64,000 nt of DNA from Phaeodactylum tricornutum CCAP 1055/1 (Eukaryota; Bacillariophyta; Bacillariophyceae; Surirellales; Neidiaceae). Below are positions 52,673-63,984 of this stretch, one piece after another. The stretch is taken from positions 124,001-188,000 of the forward strand of contig NC_011690.1 of NCBI RefSeq assembly GCF_000150955.2, in the 5' to 3' direction. The notes beneath the pieces are model-generated. The model ran no database searches. It had not been told where the DNA came from and was given only the letters and a program-made list of their open reading frames with translations. A program made the translations under genes and the position numbers. The first letter of the stretch is position 1. Each line of letters begins with the position of its first letter.

Positions 52673-55600
52673 ATGAATAGTTCAGGTCACAGACGGTTGT
52701 TCCGTTGGAATCGTGACAAACACGGTGATAGTTTTGACGCTTCAACCGAAGGGGGAGGAAGCAGCCATGCTCTTCCGGTATCGAAATCTGGCTCACCGGT
52801 TCCCAGTGATAGTATTCCCAAAAGTTTTGCACAAAGCCGAATCAATTGGGAGTCCGGAAAGAAGTACGACGAGTCATCGCAGGATTTTTCCGGACATCGC
52901 AGTCGTGATGATTCTGTAGTGGAAACAAAGCTTTGGAGGAACAAGCTGACAAAAAATCTCCGTGGTAAATTCAGTCCACGTTCAGGTCTCCAGATAAGAA
53001 AGCGTAGAGATAAGAAGGATTTAAAAGAAGAGGCCGAATCTCGCTTCCTCCGGACCACAAGTTTATCCGACGTTGATGACACCTTGACTCGAAACGACTC
53101 TCGTGGATGGCACAAGCGAAATGGCCATCCCAGAAATTTAGCTCATGCAAAGAAAAGAGGCGATGACTCGTTGGAATTCGCACGAAAACAATCCCCGCCG
53201 TCTAGCACGGTATTCTTTGAACAAGGAATGTACTCTGCTGCATCGGTAGAGGAGCTTGGATATGAAACTATGACTGGCTTCACCGACGCTCCGAAAGAGT
53301 CAGACCAACAGTTGGAGATGAAACGGGCGAACTATGGAACAGGGCATTCGAAACGCAAGTTTCGCTTACGACCCCACCATTGTTTTGAGAAGGCTACGTA
53401 CATGACAGAGGAAGACATTTACTCGGATAGTATAGAGCCGTCCCAGTCTTTTGAGTTCTTGAAGTCTTATCTGGCACCGACTGCTTTCACAGAGCCGAAA
53501 GGCGAACGTGATGGAAAAATTGAAGAAAGTTATGGTTCGCCGGAAACCGATGGCCGTGTGGGAGCGCTGCGCGTGGAAGTTCTTGGATGCGTGAGCCTGG
53601 CGCGACAAAAACCTGATGTCGCCACGTATTTGGTTTGTGGTGACAGTGCTTTTTGTACGGATGTGATAAGCGGTTATCGATCCCCAATGTGGCCAAGCGC
53701 TTCAAAGCGTGCCGCAGTTTTTCCTATTCATCATGCATTCTCCAGATTGTACATTGGTGTTTTCGATGTAAAAGCACGAAAGAGTAACAAGCAAACAGAC
53801 GCATTTTGTGGAAGAGTCACCGTTGATATTTGTTCTTTAAGACCCGGGACTGAGTATGATATAACATTGGCCCTTCGGGCCTCTACATTTGTTTACGATC
53901 GTCGTCGACGAGGAGTGGTCCGCTTGCGCTTTTCTCTTCATTGGTTTAGCGAGCGCGGCGCTATTCTTTCTTACTTCAACCAACCGCGAAGCCTTGTCCA
54001 GGCCTGTCCTCTTGTCAGTGGCTCGCCTGTGATTCCGTGTGCCGAGCCCAGAACATTCAGAAACCTTGCTCTTACTGTGCACGGTCAAGATCTTCCTGGA
54101 AAGTATTCCCGGAGCGCGTTTCGGGCAACCATGCGTGAATTCAATTTGTACCAGGTGAACATCCGGCACTTGCTCAAGACAAGCGTAATTGAGGCTGTTC
54201 TCTACGAGAAACCAATAGTCTCTTTTTGTTTGTTCCTCGCTGGAATGCATTGCGTTGTCTCAAACTCAGTACATATGGTTCCACCATATTTTCTTGCTTA
54301 TCTTTTGATTCAACTGCACGAGAGCTACCAACACTATGTCCAAAGTTCGGTATACAATTGTGGATACAAACCCCTCACTTTCTTTGAGGTATTTCAAGCT
54401 CTGATATTCAATACGACAGGACGAGATCGAATGTTTGAGTCCATATCCGTGGCCAAGCAAGCAAAGCAAAGAGGAAATATTAGGCAACATAAGCAGCTTG
54501 CCGATATGGATTCTGATAGAGGGGAAGGGGGTTTGGTAACTCACCCTCCGGATCATCAAGAATTTCCTTTTTCAGATAGGGATGCCTACCCCAATTTTGG
54601 TGTTGACGACGCACTCGCACCGAGTTTGAAGAAAGGACGAGGTGAGTTGGTGGTGTGTCTACACTACAATGAACTGGCGAGTGACTGAAATCTCAAATAA
54701 TTGTTCTCTGCAGGAGGGGAAAACAGTCTCCATGGAAGACTCTCTGTGTACTACACAGCTATACCAAAGACGGATCCAAGTGGATATGTTGACGGCATCT
54801 CAAGTGATGAAAGCGGGGACGCAGACAATGACGACGAAACAATTACGACAGAGACGGGTATGGATGACAGCATGTTCCACCTTGATATGGAGGGGGAGGA
54901 TGATGGCTTGGAACCGGATGACCATTTGGAGCTGGCTTCACAATCCAACCTTCCTTTGGCCGCTAGCAACAGACGACGGATTAAGCTTGGGCCGGCTCAG
55001 AATACAGACACATCTGCAGCAGTCAGAGTTCCACCTCAGATCCACTTGAAAAAAATGGAAAACATTTTTCATAAACTTTCTAAAAAGCTGTCTGTTGAGC
55101 TTGTTGCAGCACCTATGGATCGAAATCTGGGTGGAACTGTGGACACGTCTCACCTTGCGATGCGTGGGTCGCTGGCTTTAACTACGGAGGCTTTGCAGGC
55201 GCAAGAAAAACTGGGCAAGAAGGCAATTTACGATGAATTCGATAGACTCTTGGGTCTAGAGACGAGGACTGCTAATCCAGTTCTTAGAATTGCATCGGCT
55301 TTTTTAGGTCCTTTGATGCGGATTATCCGAGTCTTTGTGTATCTGGTCCGCGTTTTATTCAACCTTACAACATGGCGCGATCCGTATATGTCTTTCTTCC
55401 TCTTCATTTGCTTGTCCGTGTTGTGCCTCATTCTCGCCATTTTTCCATGGAGAGTGTTTTTCTTTCTGACTACATTCTTATTCCTGGGTCCTCAGGTAAT
55501 TTCTCGACCGGGTATAGGAAAGCATACGCTGGTTTCGTCTAACTTTATAATGTGCGTTGTTTTTTTTTGCAGAACATTTTTCTTCGCACGCATCTCGAGA

Positions 55601-56112
55601 ACAAAGCAGCAAAAACACCCAAGGAGCACAGGGAGAAAACCGGTAACAAAGATGAAGCGTACCCGACGGAGCAGAGAAGAGACCACAAGACTAGCGAATT
55701 ACAATTGGGTGTTTCGAGCAATAGTCGCTTAGATCATCGTAAGGTTTTTTTTCGGAAGAACACAAGTCGTGAACTAAGTACTGACAAGCCTCACTTGATT
55801 GGACCTTTATACCAAGATGAACGCCCAGTATTCAGTGTTCAGCACGGTTCGGTGGCGAGTCGTAAACTTCGGCCTAGATCTGTGGCCATACCGTACAATC
55901 GTTTGCGGAAGGAGCGATTTTATGATTGGCCCCCAGATCCGACAGTTTCCCGTGCAACTCCTTTGCACTTTGCCTACGGCGAAGAAACGGAACGCAGACG
56001 ACGAGACAACATTTTTTCTTCTGACTTGGTTATGTCGCTTCAGGAAAGGGATAAGAACGAAAATCGAATCTTCCGACAACGATTGCTAGAAGCCTCGTTG
56101 GGAGAGAATTGA
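52673..56112 (+). CDS. C2-domain multipass membrane protein, full length
   Basis: Three exons (52673-54641, 54714-55495, 55573-56112) encode 1096 residues. The ATG at 52673 reads MNSSGHRRL. The N-terminal 290 residues are charged and probably disordered. A C2 domain follows (about 300-420): GALRVEVLGCVSLARQKPD, then RLYIGVFD and FCGRVTVDICSLRPG. A first hydrophobic hairpin (about 515-570, SFCLFLAGMHCVVSNS then YFLAYLLIQL) and a second (about 880-925, SFFLFICLSVLCLILAIFPW then FFFLTTFLFLGPQ) give the layout of the gene at the left edge. The tail of about 180 residues is basic. I infer an ER or plasma-membrane tether of the MCTP/PRT_C type; calcium ligands are not clear. Confidence 0.78.
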
Positions 56113-56851
56113 AGTGGTCGGAATCATCAATCGGAATAGGATGATGAAGGTATGAAAGCGACTATGTATCGTAGCAATTCGTAGCGGAGAGGAGAAACGG
56201 AGCGAACTGTATGTGCTACTCGGAAAGATCTACTACTATCATTTAAAATTCAGTCTCAAAACGCCTTTGAGAGTGCTTGTCTTCTACAAAAGGCCTTGTG
56301 AAGTCAGAGGTGCAGTTGCGGAAGCGGCGCAGTAGTTCACGTGCGTCAACTGAGACATCGAGAAGATGACGGAACGATTAGAACATGGGCAAGGGCAGCA
56401 CGCAGTAGAATAGAATGGTGCGCGAAGACAGCACCCATGAAGTGATAGTCTCGCAATGTTGATGCTAGCCAAGATGTCTCAGGATAGAGGATTGACATTG
56501 TACTGTCTTTCTGGGAGGGTTGCTACCCTAAAGACATAGGTAATGTAAGTACCTTCGATTTGCAGTTACAGTCAATCATACAATTCACCGATGGTTTGTA
56601 CCATTTGGTCTCTGTATTTTTTGTAGAAGGTATTCATTGTCTTATTTTATGAGGAAATTCCCTATTCGGGCAGCGCCTCTCTAGCTAGATGGCGCAATTC
56701 CCCTATTCCGGCCAAATCCGAGATTTCTAACTGTAAGTAATATTTTTTGAGCGCGAATTCCAGGATCCGACAGACATGTCACCGAAAGAGCGGTTGCGAG
56801 TGTTAGTGGAGATGACCGCTTTAACGCGTTCTCACTTCTCTACGTTTGACC
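56113..56851. other. Intergenic region, 739 bp, with a near-direct repeat
   Basis: Two related segments, AATTCCCTATTCGGGCAGCG (56653-56672) and AATTCCCCTATTCCGGCCAA (56696-56715), lie 43 bases apart. A recurrent-motif copy (TTTCTAACTGTAAG) is at 56724-56737. I see no gene. Confidence 0.4.
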
Positions 56852-58779
56852 ATGACGATTACTCACATACTTACAGTTAGGACAGTCGCTCTGGTCGCCC
56901 TTTTCCTTTTCCCGACCCTCGCAGAGGTAAGGATTTCTGCGCAGAGCATTGATGGACGTTCAATTGTCACGTCGGAAGCAGAAGAAGATGAAGCTGTGGT
57001 TTCCTGCACGCTCGACAGCCTGTCGATCGGGGGACAGCAATTGAACGTTTTGGATTCGATTTCATTTTATCTACATCGAAATGGCGAGCCAGAAGCATGC
57101 GGAGCTTCCGTTTTGTCAGAGTCTACGATTGAAAAAGGTTTATCGCAAATGGAGTGCAAGAAGGAGGTTGACAAGTACCAATTGGAAGCGTTGTTGACAG
57201 CAGTTTTTGCTGAAGAGCTCGCCGCGTCCGATTGTGGATCGAACGACAACAGTACTGCCCCGGAAGGCTTCCTGCACTACTGTGATATGGGTGTTGATCG
57301 TACTATTGTACAGAACGACTATGATCATTTGGTCCGAATACCAAGGAAAGGGAATCTACCCTGTCGATTCTTTTCCCGAGAAGGTGATCGAATTTCGTCG
57401 TTTGAGGACATTTTGAGAATGGCCGAAAAAGCCGAAACGCGGGAATGTACTGAAGAAAACGATGTATGCACAGACAGGATGGATTTGCATTTGTACGCCG
57501 CCCCGGCCGGTCGCGTGTTCATGTTTGCGCCCTCATACGTCGGAGAAATATTCCAAATTTCTCATGTCAAAGATAGTCTTGGACAACCTATCTCGCTTGA
57601 AGTACTGTCGCTGGACCCTCGCGTTTTTGATATTTATAATTTTTTTTCTGCTGATGAAGCACACAGTTTGATTGATAAAGCAGTTAAAGAGACTTCACCC
57701 ACGTACAGACTGCATCGCAGTACCACCGGCAGCGCTACGGCCAGCATCTTCAACAAACGCACCTCGGAAAATGCGTGGGATACTCACGGAACCCTGGCAC
57801 AGACGATCAAGCGGTAAGAATCCACATCTTCTAGTTCAGCGACTCCTTCGATTCATTTGTTTAAATATTCTCTTTCCCTTTTCAGTCGATGTCTCTCAGT
57901 TCTTGGTATTGACGAATACCAGGAGTCGTTGACTGATGGGCTTCAAATCTTGCGCTACAACCAATCAAATGCTTATACCGCCCATATGGATTACTTAGAG
58001 GACAAAGGTAAAATTTTTGCAGGCATGATGTTTTTGATTTACCACGGTTATAGATCTGATGGCTTTTTATGTACAATTGAATGACAGACGGATCTCAGGT
58101 GTATGACTATGAAAGCGTTGGAAAAGGTGGAAATCGGTTTGCAACGATTCTGCTTTACATGAGCGATCTTGGCGAACATGATGGAGGCGAAACGGCTTTT
58201 GTTAAAGCGGATTCACCAGGCAAGGAGCATGTTCCTCTCCATCGCGCCATCCAACAACTACGTGATTCAGGCGATGCAAGTACATTGACTCCTGATTCAT
58301 GGGAAGAAATAATGGCTGCACAGTGCCGAGCACGCCTTTCGGTCCGACCCAAGCTAGCTCGGGCTGTCCTATTCTATTCGCAACATCCCAACGGAGCCGA
58401 AGACAAAATGTCGTTTCATTCCGGTTGTCCAGTTCTCGGAGCGACCACGAAATGGGCGGCAAATTTGTGGGTCTGGAATGCACCAAGGCCTGAATTTGAA
58501 GGAGCGCCTTTGAAAAAAGATCTCAGCAATGTGACAAAAGCCGAATCGGCTGCATCACAGCAGCTTCGGGCTGTTTTTAGAAATAGTGGAAAGGATCGTC
58601 GTTTCGAAAAGGCAGAACTTTATTTTGACGAAGATGGATTCTTTGGCAAGTTGGGACCAAAAGATCCTCCTATTAGCGTTAACACATACGAGACACATCG
58701 CTGGAACGTCAAAGTTGACGGTGAAATTTTAGTCTCTTTTTACATCGATGATCAACCTGTGCAGGAATTCACTGTCTGA
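56852..58779 (+). CDS. Prolyl 4-hydroxylase, ER-type, with long N-terminal domain
   Basis: Three exons (56852-57813, 57886-58007, 58088-58779) encode 591 residues. The ATG at 56852 begins a signal peptide (LTVRTVALVALFLFPTLAEV). Residues about 30-240 are a Cys-containing region of unknown fold. The 2-oxoglutarate/Fe(II) oxygenase domain starts at about 255 (DPRVFDIYNFFSADEAHSL). Iron ligands are His and Asp in AYTAHMDYL (about 354/356) and His in FHSGCPV (about 472). Lys in TTKWAANLWVW (about 482) binds 2-oxoglutarate. GNRFATILLYMSDLGEHDGG is the usual core strand. It hydroxylates proline in secreted proteins such as cell-wall glycoproteins. A further C-terminal domain of about 95 residues follows the oxygenase core. 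Confidence 0.88.
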
Positions 58780-58861
58780 AAAGTTCGATCTTATTTTAGG
58801 TACGACCAAATCACATGCTCTGTCAACTGGCGTGACCATTCGTAGAGTAAAAGGTTGTACT

Positions 58862-60838
58862 TTAGACTTGATCGCCGTTGTAGAAGAATACAGGGTATTT
58901 TGATGGAGTTTTGCCCTTTCCGACGAGCAAATATCCATCTGGTGGCTGATTCCCAATTTCCGGCATCTTGGTCGCTTTTGCCATTAGACCAGACGGAATG
59001 ATCTTTCCTTCAGGCTGGTTTGGCAAACGCTGAAAACGCTTTAGCTCGTCCCAGTAGTTTGCGATGTGTTTATCTTTTTCAACACAAATATCTCGGAGCT
59101 TCAAAAGCTTGCTTTCAAAGTCTCGCTGGATCTTGTCGATTGATTTTTGATGTTCTCGTTTCAGACTCGACATCTTGGCGTCGTACTCTTTACGAACTTC
59201 CTTCATTTTTCCATTGTCTGATTTTGAAGACATGTCTCTATAATCCGTTTTGCTGTTTTCTTCTGAGGCAAGAGATTTCGCCGATCCTGATCGCGTTAGC
59301 TTTACCGCTGCTGTCTGAGCTGCAGACTGAGCTTCAACCTCATCAACTTTCTTTTTGGCCTGGGTTAGCGATTTGACCAAAAGGTCAGCAACAACTGTGG
59401 ATGGTAATTTGCGACAAACACGCATAATCCTATCATGTTCCATAACCTCTAGCTCTTGCCAATACAGCGTCAAGTCCTTGATGCACCTTAATTGTAAACT
59501 CGTCAACTCGCTTTTCTCTTCTTCAGAAGAATTGATTAACACAAGATCAGCCTCCAATTCCAATAAAGTCAACGCAGCATTTCGGTCCACGAGTGGCAAA
59601 TATTTCTCATCCGTCAATCGTTCAAATGACTGTTCATCAAGTACGTTCGAATTCAGTGCGCAGTACTCAGCCAGGAGAGAACTGATATGATATTGCTTCT
59701 TTCTACTGTCTATCTCTGGACCTGTCATCAATCTTCGGAAGAAGAAAGGGTCGACCGTCGTGAGTAGCTCGTGCTTGCTATCAATTGATAGTATGTTGTT
59801 GCTACAATGGTTGGCAGCAAGCTCGGAAATCTTGTCATCCGCTAGTACAACACTATCCTTGTAGTAGACAATCACGTTTGTCATGGACAAATCTTGTACG
59901 ATGAACTCCATGGCCTTCTTGTGCATGGAACGCATTCCGAAGAACTGAGCCAGATGACGGAGGCCAGTTGCACTTTGTGTGTCAATGACCAGCTCATCGT
60001 CGGGCGAATAGAGAAAGTCCAGCCATTGTGGAATCACGTGGGCAGCCACGCTCTCCATAAAGATGTCGGTGGTACTGGTTCCCACATCAAGACGATTATT
60101 GGTTCGAAAAATACGGACGAAGTACTCAGATTTTTTGGGCCCAACAGCAAGTAAATTTTTGTGAACGTGATATAATTCGTTCTGCCGTGTCTCCTTGTTG
60201 GTTACCTTGATTTTCCAGTCACTCAAGCTCTTGGACGGGTCCATCCGCCAGGTCAACTGCTCTTCTTCCGTTTCGGGGTCGACAGCGTCGGTGTCGAAGT
60301 CGTCGTCATAGTTGAACAAAGGGGCTGAGGAGTCGTCGCGGACAACCGCTAAAATAGATTTGTTCGAGACGTTTTCCGTCGGAGTGATCATACTTGCGAG
60401 AACAGTATGTTTCGTGATATCGCTGTTTACAGGCTCGTTCCTGATGTTCGGAATACTTGGAGTAACAGAACCTGATTCTTCCGTTGAGTGTAAATTCTCT
60501 TCGAATCGTGAAGGAGTCCCCTGTAGAAAGAAAGGTGCTACTAAAAGTTCTTGTTTTATGAGTTCGCCTGACACAATGCCTGCAGAACGAAAGCTAGGAT
60601 TATCACAATACTTCTGTTTTTCTTCGTCCAACTGTTTAGTGATCTCTGGCTGGTTGCTATCTTTTTGCGTATGTTGAGCCGTCTCCTTTCCTGGTTTTAA
60701 ATAGTCTACTCCAGGTTCCGAATTCTCCGAATGAATGGACGATGACTCTGATCCCTCAATTGATTCGTCAATCGGATCGAGACAATCAGGTAGTATTGAT
60801 TTGAGAGGCTTTGCTTTGCGATTCCTTTGTTTGCCCAT
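58862..60838 (-). CDS. BTB/POZ domain protein with C-terminal coiled coil
   Basis: The first ATG is at 60838 (MGKQRNRKAK), 658 residues, one exon. The frame stays open upstream to about 61051 but without ATG. After a disordered, acidic N-terminus (about 200 residues) comes a BTB-like domain: DWKIKVTNKETRQNELYHVH, KNLLAVGPKKSEYFVRIFRT (about 215-265) and IPQWLDFLYSPDDELV. A BACK-like helical region follows. Residues 500-600 form a coiled coil (KSIDKIQRDFESKLLKLRDI). The end GYLLVGKGKTPSKYPVFFYN is well conserved in character. BTB proteins often adapt substrates to CUL3 ligases; that role here is inference. It is convergent with the P4H gene, 82 bp apart. Confidence 0.65.
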   Translation of the reverse strand: MGKQRNRKAKPLKSILPDCLDPIDESIEGSESSSIHSENSEPGVDYLKPGKETAQHTQKDSNQPEITKQLDEEKQKYCDNPSFRSAGIVSGELIKQELLVAPFFLQGTPSRFEENLHSTEESGSVTPSIPNIRNEPVNSDITKHTVLASMITPTENVSNKSILAVVRDDSSAPLFNYDDDFDTDAVDPETEEEQLTWRMDPSKSLSDWKIKVTNKETRQNELYHVHKNLLAVGPKKSEYFVRIFRTNNRLDVGTSTTDIFMESVAAHVIPQWLDFLYSPDDELVIDTQSATGLRHLAQFFGMRSMHKKAMEFIVQDLSMTNVIVYYKDSVVLADDKISELAANHCSNNILSIDSKHELLTTVDPFFFRRLMTGPEIDSRKKQYHISSLLAEYCALNSNVLDEQSFERLTDEKYLPLVDRNAALTLLELEADLVLINSSEEEKSELTSLQLRCIKDLTLYWQELEVMEHDRIMRVCRKLPSTVVADLLVKSLTQAKKKVDEVEAQSAAQTAAVKLTRSGSAKSLASEENSKTDYRDMSSKSDNGKMKEVRKEYDAKMSSLKREHQKSIDKIQRDFESKLLKLRDICVEKDKHIANYWDELKRFQRLPNQPEGKIIPSGLMAKATKMPEIGNQPPDGYLLVGKGKTPSKYPVFFYNGDQV

Positions 60839-61674
60839 GTGACGATACCGTGACTTTTGCTCCAAGGAAAAGATTTGCGAGTCAGATTCTGACGGCTCCA
60901 ATAGCTGCTTTTGTCGATAGGACTGCAAGTAGCACGAGCAAGCTAAGAGACGAAAGGCTCCGTCTCTTTCCCGCAAAAATAATGATTTGCTAGTAGCGAG
61001 AGAAAATCTGCGACTCGACAACAAAGGCGAGCACCATTCACAGTCCGCCACAAGACTGACAGAAAATTTACAGTTAGATCGTCGCTCGCTTCTACCGTAA
61101 AAAGTGCTCTCTCAAAATGATTTGACTAACGAGCTTGTCATAATTTCCCTTTACTGTTCACGTATTTGTTTGACAGATAAGTAAATTTGATCGGAGAGCT
61201 GTTTTGACATTATATTTTATGTCTATACTGAAACGTATATCAATCTCCATTTACATTGACTGCTACTAGAGGTATTATTGGTCTTATAGTAAGCTGAAAA
61301 CGCAACGGTCGATCAAATCACGCAGTCGAGAGTACGTTGAGTCTTGGAATAAACGGACAGGCAATACGAGTGACGAGTTACAAGGGGCACGGGCCAAACG
61401 GAGCATTTTGCTCGAAAAACTGGTGATCAAATCCAAGCTTTTGTGACGTACAGACGCCTATAATAAGACTCTCTATTCCCTTTGTGACATGGTGCGAACG
61501 GAAATCTCGCGGCTTGGTAGCACCCCATTTTCCCTCTCCTCTGTTCTCGTCGGGCTCTGACCAACTCGTACAAGTTTAGTACAGACTCCGGCGAAAACCT
61601 TGAATCGTTTAGGAATTTCCTTATGATCTAGACAAGCCGAAGGTGGTTACAGAGTCGATAAAAACCTATTTAAA
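60839..61674. other. Divergent intergenic region, 836 bp
   Basis: A promoter region between the BTB gene (-) and SAE1 (+). One recurrent-motif variant (TTTACAGTTAGATC) is at 61067-61080. No gene is recognised; the first 210 bp are in frame with the BTB gene but lack an ATG. Confidence 0.4.
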
Positions 61675-62836
61675 ATGGCCACGGATCAGGAAAACAATCC
61701 TGCCAAACACGATGAATCCGACGTATACGATCGTCAGATTCGACTCTGGGGAGCCGAATCTCAGGCAAGTCGTCGCAGATACCAATTACGTAACGAAGCG
61801 GCATACATTGAACGATGCTTTTTGTACCGTTTGTGGACCTCTCTGCTTCTGTATTTTTTTCTAACACTCCAATACATCGCTTGGCTTTTTCGATCGTCCG
61901 TAGACCAAAATGAGCCAAGCGAAGGTCTTGTACATTCACGTGACGGGACTTTCGGCAGAAATCCTGAAGAATCTAGTCTTGGCAGGAATTCGGGCGGTGC
62001 TGTGCGATCCTCGGCCATATCCCGATGCTGTCGTCGCGTCTCCCAACTTTTTGCTACCTTGCGCCGATCGAAATTTTACTGACGGTCAGTCAAACCCCAA
62101 AAAGCAGAAATATCTGACGGTCGCGGAAGCCATGCAACCTGTGGTTGAAGAGCTTAATCCACTATTAGGCTCGTGTGAAATTTCGCCGACCTCTGTCGAT
62201 GAGCTGTCCGATAAGTATGTCTCACAGTTTAGCATCGTGATCGCATCGCAACTTCCGAAAACGGACGCCCGACGCATTGCGAAAGCTACGACAAATGCGG
62301 GAGGCAAATTTTTCTTGGCCGATACCTTTGGTATGATGGGAGCTTGCGCCTTGGATTTGGGTAGCAAGCATATTTATAGACCGGAAATTGGCAAAACCTT
62401 GCTTGACCCAACTCCACTAAGAAGATACATCTCCTTAGATGAAGTGCTTGATTGTCCGTTAGACCATGCTACGAACCGCTTTCATAAAACACCTCCACCT
62501 GCATGGGTACAGTACCGCTGTTTGTTGGAATACGGGGACAAAAACAAAAGCTGGCCATCAGAACTGTCCGCCGAAGTTTTTTTCGAGCAGACACGTTCAT
62601 GGATCAAAGAAACTGCTCCATCTTTACTCGAGAATGAGCTGTTGTCGGAGACATCTCTAAGAGCACTTGCAAAAGTCGCGACAAGCGAAGTGGCTCCAGT
62701 TTGCTCTGTTTTGGGAGGAATTATTGGAAACGAGGTCATCAAGGCGATCAGTGGGAAAGGAGAACCAGCCAACAATGCCGTATTGTTCGACGGGACTACG
62801 TGCAAGGCGTGGGGCTTTCTTGTAGATCCACTGTAG
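61675..62836 (+). CDS. SAE1: SUMO-activating enzyme subunit 1 (SAE1/AOS1)
   Basis: Two exons (61675-61764 and 61904-62836) give 340 residues. Exon 1 ends ESDVYDRQIRLWGAESQ, diagnostic for SAE1. Exon 2 begins TKMSQAKVLYIHVTGLSAEI, matching the human spacing between EAQ and the first beta strand exactly. This requires a GC donor (CAG|GCAAGT) and a TAG acceptor. The rest follows the family: LKNLVLAGIRAVLCDPRPYP, DTFGMMGACALDLG, and the end CSVLGGIIGNEVIKAISGKG and DGTTCKAWGFLVDPL. With SAE2/UBA2, which carries the catalytic Cys, it activates SUMO in the nucleus. SAE1 itself has no catalytic Cys, as here. Confidence 0.92.
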
Positions 62837-62937
62837 CAAGCGTATATAACACACACAACATCAGGAGAGTTGCAAGTCGCAGTCTCACATGCATTAGCCA
62901 GAATAATTTAAATTGTGCTCTATACGAAAGATTTCGC

Positions 62938-63984
62938 TCATCCAATTGGAAGCGCTTCACCAGCAAGCTGCATAGCTTGTCCAAACACACCCAATGCTGA
63001 GGTCGGCTGGAGAGACAGCATTCTGTGCCTATCGGGCGAGGAGACTTCGATGTCGAGATTCATTTCACGTAAGGAAAGATCTTCCAGAGTCTCCTTAAGG
63101 ACTTGGAACTTCATTTCCCGATCTTTGTGTATTAAGTTGAGACGATCCCGTACGGCAGCCAACGACTGGTTCGTGGCAACAGCGAGACTCATCTGCATTT
63201 CCGCATGTCGCAATTTTTCTGCTAATTCTTGAAAATCAGTTTCACCAATCACTTCATGTTGCCGATGTACCATGGAAAACCAATCGACGATAAGAGCGTG
63301 CAAGAGTTCCCCGTCCAAATCATTGCATCCCCGCGATATTGATGGCCGCAAATCCAGTTCATGTTTGCCTTCCGTGGCAAAGACGTGGCGCTTCTGCGAT
63401 ATCTTCGACAAGATCTGCAGCTCGTTCACAAGTTCCGTTGCTCGTTGGGCGACCCGCTCAGCCGTTGGAGTCTGATAGGGAGTAAATCCGTCTTCGTCAC
63501 GTGGCAGACATTGCAGATCTAAAAGGAGGGGACGAATACCAGCTGATGTCTCTGTGGATAGTGTCGTTCGACGACACAGCAACCCCTTTAGCCTGCGAAG
63601 AAGATCTTGCAGCTCGATGACGTTGTCTTCGTCAACAAGACCTGATGTTGACCTTAGTCGCGCGTTTTTGTGTTCAACGTAACGCGCCAATTCGCAAAAA
63701 GGGTAAAGAATTTTGGCGATCTCCAATTCAGAGTTTTCAATCTCTTGCTCCAGCGCAAGCGATTTCACTAAGCAAGGCGTTTCCAACAGTTTGGAAAGTC
63801 TTTCTTTGGCTTCCTCACGGCGAGTGGCTACTTTTCGGTTTGATCCCGAAGTGTATTCACCCACTAGTTCCAAGCTGGGAGCGCGCTGGACCGATTGGTG
63901 GGCTTCCAGAAACGCTCGGAACGGGGCACGATATTCACACTTGACAAGATAGAGACGCTTTGAAACAACAGAATCGGCTTCCAT
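62938..63984 (-). CDS. Hypothetical coiled-coil protein, possibly 5'-incomplete
   Basis: The frame of 348 residues starts at ATG 63984 and ends at 62938, but stays open to the window edge, so the true start may be further upstream. It is highly helical with several heptad-like stretches (LEQEIENSELEIAKILYPF, AEKLRHAEMQMSLAVATNQS, REMKFQVLKETLEDLSLREM). No domain is recognised. It could be a cytoskeletal or adaptor protein. It is convergent with SAE1, 101 bp apart. Confidence 0.6.
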   Translation of the reverse strand: MEADSVVSKRLYLVKCEYRAPFRAFLEAHQSVQRAPSLELVGEYTSGSNRKVATRREEAKERLSKLLETPCLVKSLALEQEIENSELEIAKILYPFCELARYVEHKNARLRSTSGLVDEDNVIELQDLLRRLKGLLCRRTTLSTETSAGIRPLLLDLQCLPRDEDGFTPYQTPTAERVAQRATELVNELQILSKISQKRHVFATEGKHELDLRPSISRGCNDLDGELLHALIVDWFSMVHRQHEVIGETDFQELAEKLRHAEMQMSLAVATNQSLAAVRDRLNLIHKDREMKFQVLKETLEDLSLREMNLDIEVSSPDRHRMLSLQPTSALGVFGQAMQLAGEALPIG

